DNA of 64,000 nucleotides, taken from NCBI RefSeq assembly GCF_035083965.1, contig NC_089727.1:2733501-2797500 (forward strand). The letters are read 5' to 3'. A program made the position numbers and the translations under genes. Every line of letters starts with the position of its first letter. Position 1 is the stretch's first letter. The notes below the pieces were generated by a model. That model did no database searches. It had not been told where the DNA came from and saw only the letters and a list, made by a program, of their open reading frames with translations. Source of the stretch: Branchiostoma lanceolatum. Taxonomy: Eukaryota > Chordata > Leptocardii > Amphioxiformes > Branchiostomatidae. Below, in pieces: positions 25,401-31,400 of the stretch.

Positions 25401-28400
25401 TATTTTCATGTTCCTGGTACGAGGAACATTCCTCTTTTCAGCATGTATACTGAACAGTGGACCACTGCTTAACATCCCGTCTTAAGGACCATAACCCTTT
25501 CCAGTAGCAATGCACATTGGCTGAGTGCCACAGCCAGAATTTGAACTCGCAGCCTCTTAGTCCGGAGGCAGGGTCGCCAACCACTGTACTTTGCATGCAA
25601 CTTTCTCTCTAGATTTTTCTTTTTGTAAGTTTGAGAGTCTGATAGATATAAGAGAAACACTTACTGAGTTCTGCTGAACTGTATCCAGTCACAAGCACTC
25701 GTAGATTGTCTTTATATGTCAGTTCAAACAGTCTAAGACACCGCAAAAAAGCCAGGGAAGTCTTGATTGCAGCTGTGGTGCCGGGAGTAGCCAACTGTAC
25801 AACTGCGTGGTCCGTTCCCCGACTATTATATGTTCACACAGTTCCTGCTCCCTCAAGTGGGTAGAATTTAATTTAGCTTCCTGTGATTCTCCTGGTTCAA
25901 AAGATTAAGATTCTTGAAGAGATGAAAGTCAAGTTCACCCTGATGTTGACATTCCAAGTAAGCTGCGAAGTTAAGGTAGGTAATTGTTGCCAAGAAACAA
26001 TGTGGCTTTTTCATCAGAGTACAAAGCCGCACGATTTGCCAAGAAACAATGTGGCTTTTTCACCAGAGTACAGAGCCGCACGATTTGTAACTGATCAACT
26101 TTCTTGCTTGAAATAATCCTGATTGCAGAGAAAGAAAGGAAAAAAATTACCACATTCACAAAACTCTCTGTAGTTTTGGTTCACTTTTCTGGCTCTGATT
26201 AACAATTGCATCATATCTTTTATGAAGGTTTGAATAGTATTGCTTCTCTCACTAATGTAGCATTTGAGCATTTGATCCAATAAAAAGAAAACTGTTTGAG
26301 AAAATTACTTTTGGTCTGAACATATGAAACCTGTTGGATGAAAATTTACCAAGTATTCAGATGAGCTCATGCTAATGTTGTTTCTACTGCTGGTAGCTTT
26401 TGAGCTTTAGAGTTGTTGAGGCCTGTTGTTATGTGTTGCCGATAGCAATATTATGATAGTTGACTCTTGTTTCTTTCCTGTTTGGAAAGCGTCTTTGGCC
26501 ACACCAATTTACTTTCTTGGTTCTCTCGAACCTCCATTTTACATTACATCCAAGGGGATGTGCCTAATAAACTAACTCATTTTTTATTTGAGTAGTGTAA
26601 GGAAATAGGGTTAAAGTGCCTTTCCAAAGGGCACAACTTTGGTCCCCGTGAAGGAATTGAACCCAGAACCTTTATATACTACATGTATGTCAACAACCCT
26701 GACCATGAAGACTACCTGGCCACCAACGTACTCTAACTTCTGTAAAGAGGAATGAGCAATCCACTGTCTCTGTGACGTTCCGTTATGCAGATACATGTAG
26801 AACACGTGACTAAGGGAACATTGGATCATACGTTGCAGAAAGTATGTGGCACCCCCAGTCTCTTTCAAGTAACCTCTAACTTATTGTTACAGATGTGGAC
26901 ATGTGTGCGGCAGACCTGCATGACTGCGATGAGCATGCTGTCTGCAACAAGACTGGCCCCGCCCAGTTCAGATGCACCTGTAGGGACGGTTACTATGGCA
27001 ACGGACAAACCTGCCTCCCCAGGTAACTATCGGCAACTAGTACATGTTGGACTGTATATCAATGACCAGGTGGTCCTTATGTAGGGGTGGTCACATGTAC
27101 AGGTTTGACTGAGTATATCAATGGCCAGGTGCTCCTTATGAAGAGGTGGTCAGGTTTGACTGTATGGCAATGGCCAGGAGGTCTTCATGTAGAGGTGGTC
27201 ACTAGTACAGGTTTGACTGTATATCAATGGCTAGGTGGTCCTTATGTAGAGGTGGTCACTTGTACAGGTTTGACTGTATATCAATGGTCAGGAGGTCCTT
27301 TTGCAGAGGTGCAGGGTCACCAGTACAGATTTTTACTGTATTTGCCCCCCTCCAGGTACGAGGCAGATGAGCCCCTTTTGGTGGGCCTTATGTAGAGGTG
27401 GCCACTTGTACAGGTTTGACTGTATTTGCCCCCTCCCCCCTCCAGGTACAAGGTAGACGAGCCCCTGCCTCTGGATGTGAAGCGAGACGGCCTCATCAGT
27501 GTCTTCAACGGTATCGACCTGCAGGGCATGAAGACTTCTGCTCAGTTTGTCTTCTTCCAGGTGGGGAAGTTTGACATGGTATTGGATCTTACCTTCATTG
27601 TGAACTTTAAGGTCTAAGGTGTGATTTGGCACATGTACAGCACTATTCCTTCCTTCCTTCATTCATGCATTCATCCATCAACCCATTCATTCATTCATTC
27701 AGTGAGTGAGTTGTGCCATGGATTTTTGCGTTTCGGCGCATGCGCGCCGGAACGCATTGTCCTGGCTTTTACCTTCAAGCAAGGGACCTTCAAGGAAGGA
27801 ACCAGGGAAGCTTGGTTCAACACTGTGTCGCACACAATAAGACCTTATATGGCAATACGTTCTCAAATCCTTGTATAGCCGTTGCCTTATATGGCAAGAG
27901 AGCACGAAAATGCAGGCAGGCTAGATTTGCATGTGACACAGGACGGCGACCGCATGTAACTGTTCGGAAATATCATTGCATTGTGGTTTCGGACTTTGAT
28001 ATCCTGAAAAATGACCATATTACATCTATTCCACAAGATTGCAGAAGAAAAAAAATGATTTCGTCAAGAAAACGACCAAAAATCGGCATAAATGATACCA
28101 TATAGTGAGGTTATAGCATTACGTCCAGAGTGAACAGTTACGTACCGCAGCTTGGCCGATCTGGCAACGCGAAGCACTTCGGACCCAGAAGATCCGGGTT
28201 CGTCTCCGTGCGTGGATTTTTTTTTCTTTTTAGATATTGAATATCAAAAATATATATTGATATTATATTAATCTATCAATATCATATTTATGAATATCAT
28301 TTTTTTTCATTAATAAATAAAGAAATATTTTATATTTGTTATTTTTAAATATTCATTTAATATATACAAGGCCTTTGTCTTATGAACAGGACTTCATAGA

Positions 28401-31400
28401 TTCCAAACCCGGCATTCGAATTTTTCTGTTCATTGTAATGGAAAATACCGTGCAGCGGCTCCTATGCGCGGTAAGATGATTCTTGCAAAACACTCGCCAC
28501 TAAACTTCTATCCCCGATGTAAACAGAGGCTCTTGATGTTGTTTGCAAAACAGCGATTCTTTGTTACAGTAGCAAATGCTCCATTGTTCAGTATCGACTT
28601 CATTCAGACAACACGGACGTGGAAAGTGGCGCCCCTCGGCACAAAACTATGGGAATTTTCATGAATTTTAGCAAAATTACCCAGGAAAATAAGGAAGAAA
28701 TGTTGTAAATGCGGAAACCAGAATAATACGGATGAGGTAGCTGTTGATTTGTTTGACATTTGGTAGTCATTTTAGATAGAACCTTAGCTGTTATGAACTT
28801 CTATTTCACTTAATTACCATAGTTCTGATGATTCAATGGTGCTTTTTCAAATTTTATGTTTTATTGCGTGCCATGTACATAATTACATTGATAGCTTTTA
28901 TAATGAGCCTATTATACATTTTACAAATAAGTACAAGTTGTAGGCCAAGACCAGCTTTTTCAAAAGCACTTAAGTTAAGTGACGTAACTTCAAAATTGCT
29001 TTCCCCAATCTGCCTTTCTCTATTAAAACAGTACTCATTTCCCAAAATGACAATTTTTCTTATAGACTGAACAGCCCTTGAGTGACTTCCTCTGGCAGAT
29101 TTTACTTCAAGTAAAGGGAAAAGACAATTCACACTTATAAACGTAGCCGAAACGCCAGCTTTTTTTAAAAGCTCTTGTTTCTTATCTGAAGTAATGTAGT
29201 AGCCCTTCTGTAAACATCAGACTTGAAAGTCAGCTGACTTCTTGTACCTCACTTGAGCTTATACTATATGTTGCTTAGCCTCCATAGCAGGCTCTAACTG
29301 GCCTTTTTGGGGGGCTAGATTATACACTTTTTGCAGCCAGCCCGTAACCATCAGCCACCCTGTTACTATCTTGCAGTTCACAGCAGCTCACAGCATATAT
29401 TATTACAAATCTTACACAATTCTTGTGTCTGTTTCCATTAGATACATTAAAATCAAAATACAAGGAGCAAAACATATGCAATTGAGTGTTCTTGAATCTT
29501 AAAATGTGTTTGTCGTGCTCAGGGTATGGATTCCTTGGGAGGAGACTTCATGGTCGCCGAGCAGTTCCGGGGACAACCCAAACAGCTGCAGTCCATCTGC
29601 ATGGACATCCCCCAGTGTATCGGTGAGATTTATTTTTGTGTCTATCGGTTCAGCATGTACAACGTACATGTACATGCCAGGGTTGCCGAACTAGGCGGAG
29701 GCTATTACTAAAGGGCGAACCCATGTGTGATCATAGGACTGTAGGTTTTTGAACCACTCACACCGGGAAGGACCCCTACTCTTTTCTGGCCCCTAATTTC
29801 GGTGAGACTTATTCTTCTTCTTCTTAAAGTGTTAGAAAAGTAATGACTCCGATGACCACGTACACGTAGGTTCTCCTCCCTGAAACATGTCCAATAATGT
29901 CATGAGATTTCATGGCTTTCTGTTAAGCCTCTGTCATACATAGCCGACCATGGCCTCCCAACCTTCCCTATCTAAACCTCCTTGCCTATGCAAGCTGTAA
30001 TGGTGATGTTAAAGATTTTGATATCTCAGTATACAGTAGAACATTGTTACTGTCAGAGCGATTCAGGGTCCTATCAAGCAGCTAATTCGAAACAGATGGG
30101 TGCGGCCAAGCCGGCGTCCCGGCTAGCTCACTTCTGACTTGAGCGTCTTGTTAGCAGCCATGATAAGTGTACTCCTCAGTACAAACTTGCTGTATGTTGA
30201 TGTTGATCTGAAAATAAAGTGACTTCAGCTACAACAAAAGAAGAACCCCCCCTAAAAAAACTTGCTGTGCTACGCTGTAATTCCCAGGGTTCAACAGTAA
30301 CGGGATGCTGAAGATGTCCATATTCATGTCATATTCATGTCATATTCATGTCACAACAAATTGATTGATTGGTTGATTGATTGATTAGTTGATTGATTGA
30401 TTGTCCTGTACCTGCCAGGGTTCAACAGTAACGGGATGCTGAAGATGTCCATGAGTCGTCCCTCCGGGTGGATAAGGTGGAGTAACAAGGACTCCGACGG
30501 TCTCTACCTGCTGGGTACGTTTGTTATCTCCATGAAAAGTGGAGATATCGTTTTGGGTGTCTGTGTGTGTGTGTGTCTGTCCATGTGTCTGCAAGGACTC
30601 TGACGGCCTCTACCTCCTGAATACGTTTATTACAGTAAATGCAGAAATGTTTTTATGTTCGGTTGTGGTGGTTTTATGTTTGCTGTTTTTGCGGCGACCG
30701 TTTCACCGCAAACGTTAAGCCACCGTAAACATTTTTGTCCAATACTGTAGCGGTATGTGACAAAAGCTGCCGCGAACTTAAAACCACTGCAAACACTTCA
30801 ATTTTGGCTCAGCACGAAATAAAAACCATGCAAACTTAAATGCATATTTTACAGTATCTCCATGAAAAGTGGAGATATTGTTTTGGGTGTGTCTGTGTGT
30901 GTCTCAGAATTGATGATGATGATGATGATGAATGGTTTATTAAAAATAAATCCCTCGCAGCCAATTCGGCTGAATTGCGGATTATACAATGTTTAAAATT
31001 CATTTCTGTATAACATGGCAACATTATTACATAAACACATGGCAACATTATTATATAAAAGTCCGTGATAAACAGACAATTGGTTTTGCATTAGCAGAAT
31101 CTGAAATATACTTCTAGTATTTTTTTTTTTTTACAAAATGAGCATACACTTAAAAGCCTCGGTAATATATAAGAAGTTAAGCATTAAGAAGTCGAACAAT
31201 GTAGGATATGGGAGAGTTCTTAAGTCTGTCTGTTCTGCATTTGATAGGTCGATATTTGTCCCTGTTTCTAGTGGGTCTATCGTGACAGTCAGATCCCTTT
31301 GGTGGCAGCATTGATGAACTATGTGCTTCTAACTGAGTTCCGAACTTCAGACACAGTTTCTGCCTGCGGTCTGAGAGCAATGGCAGGTTTAAGTCTTTCC

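Larger units (their letters stand above)
19210..26465. repeat. Segmental duplication unit B (LRR-Ig gene 2 with flanks)
   Basis: It is colinear with 11850-18960. Unit B carries extra internal repeats: a ~40-base array at 19550-20220, several ~110-base copies at 24005-25110, and a 49-base tandem at 25990-26090. It also has a LINE tail at 24405-24560 and a SINE at 25439-25592 that unit A lacks. The stretch 22790-24000 is intron with AT-rich ATTAATTATGC(A/C)AATT-type sequence and no exon seen. Confidence 0.8.

Noticed and set aside
27713-28105. 130-codon plus-strand frame in the intron after exon 27446
   Set aside because: No recognisable domain, no splice support, and it overlaps repeat-like DNA; probably chance.
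28140-28215. Functional tRNA gene
   Set aside because: The T-arm does not pair and the anticodon loop lacks U33; the sequence fits a SINE head or pseudogene.
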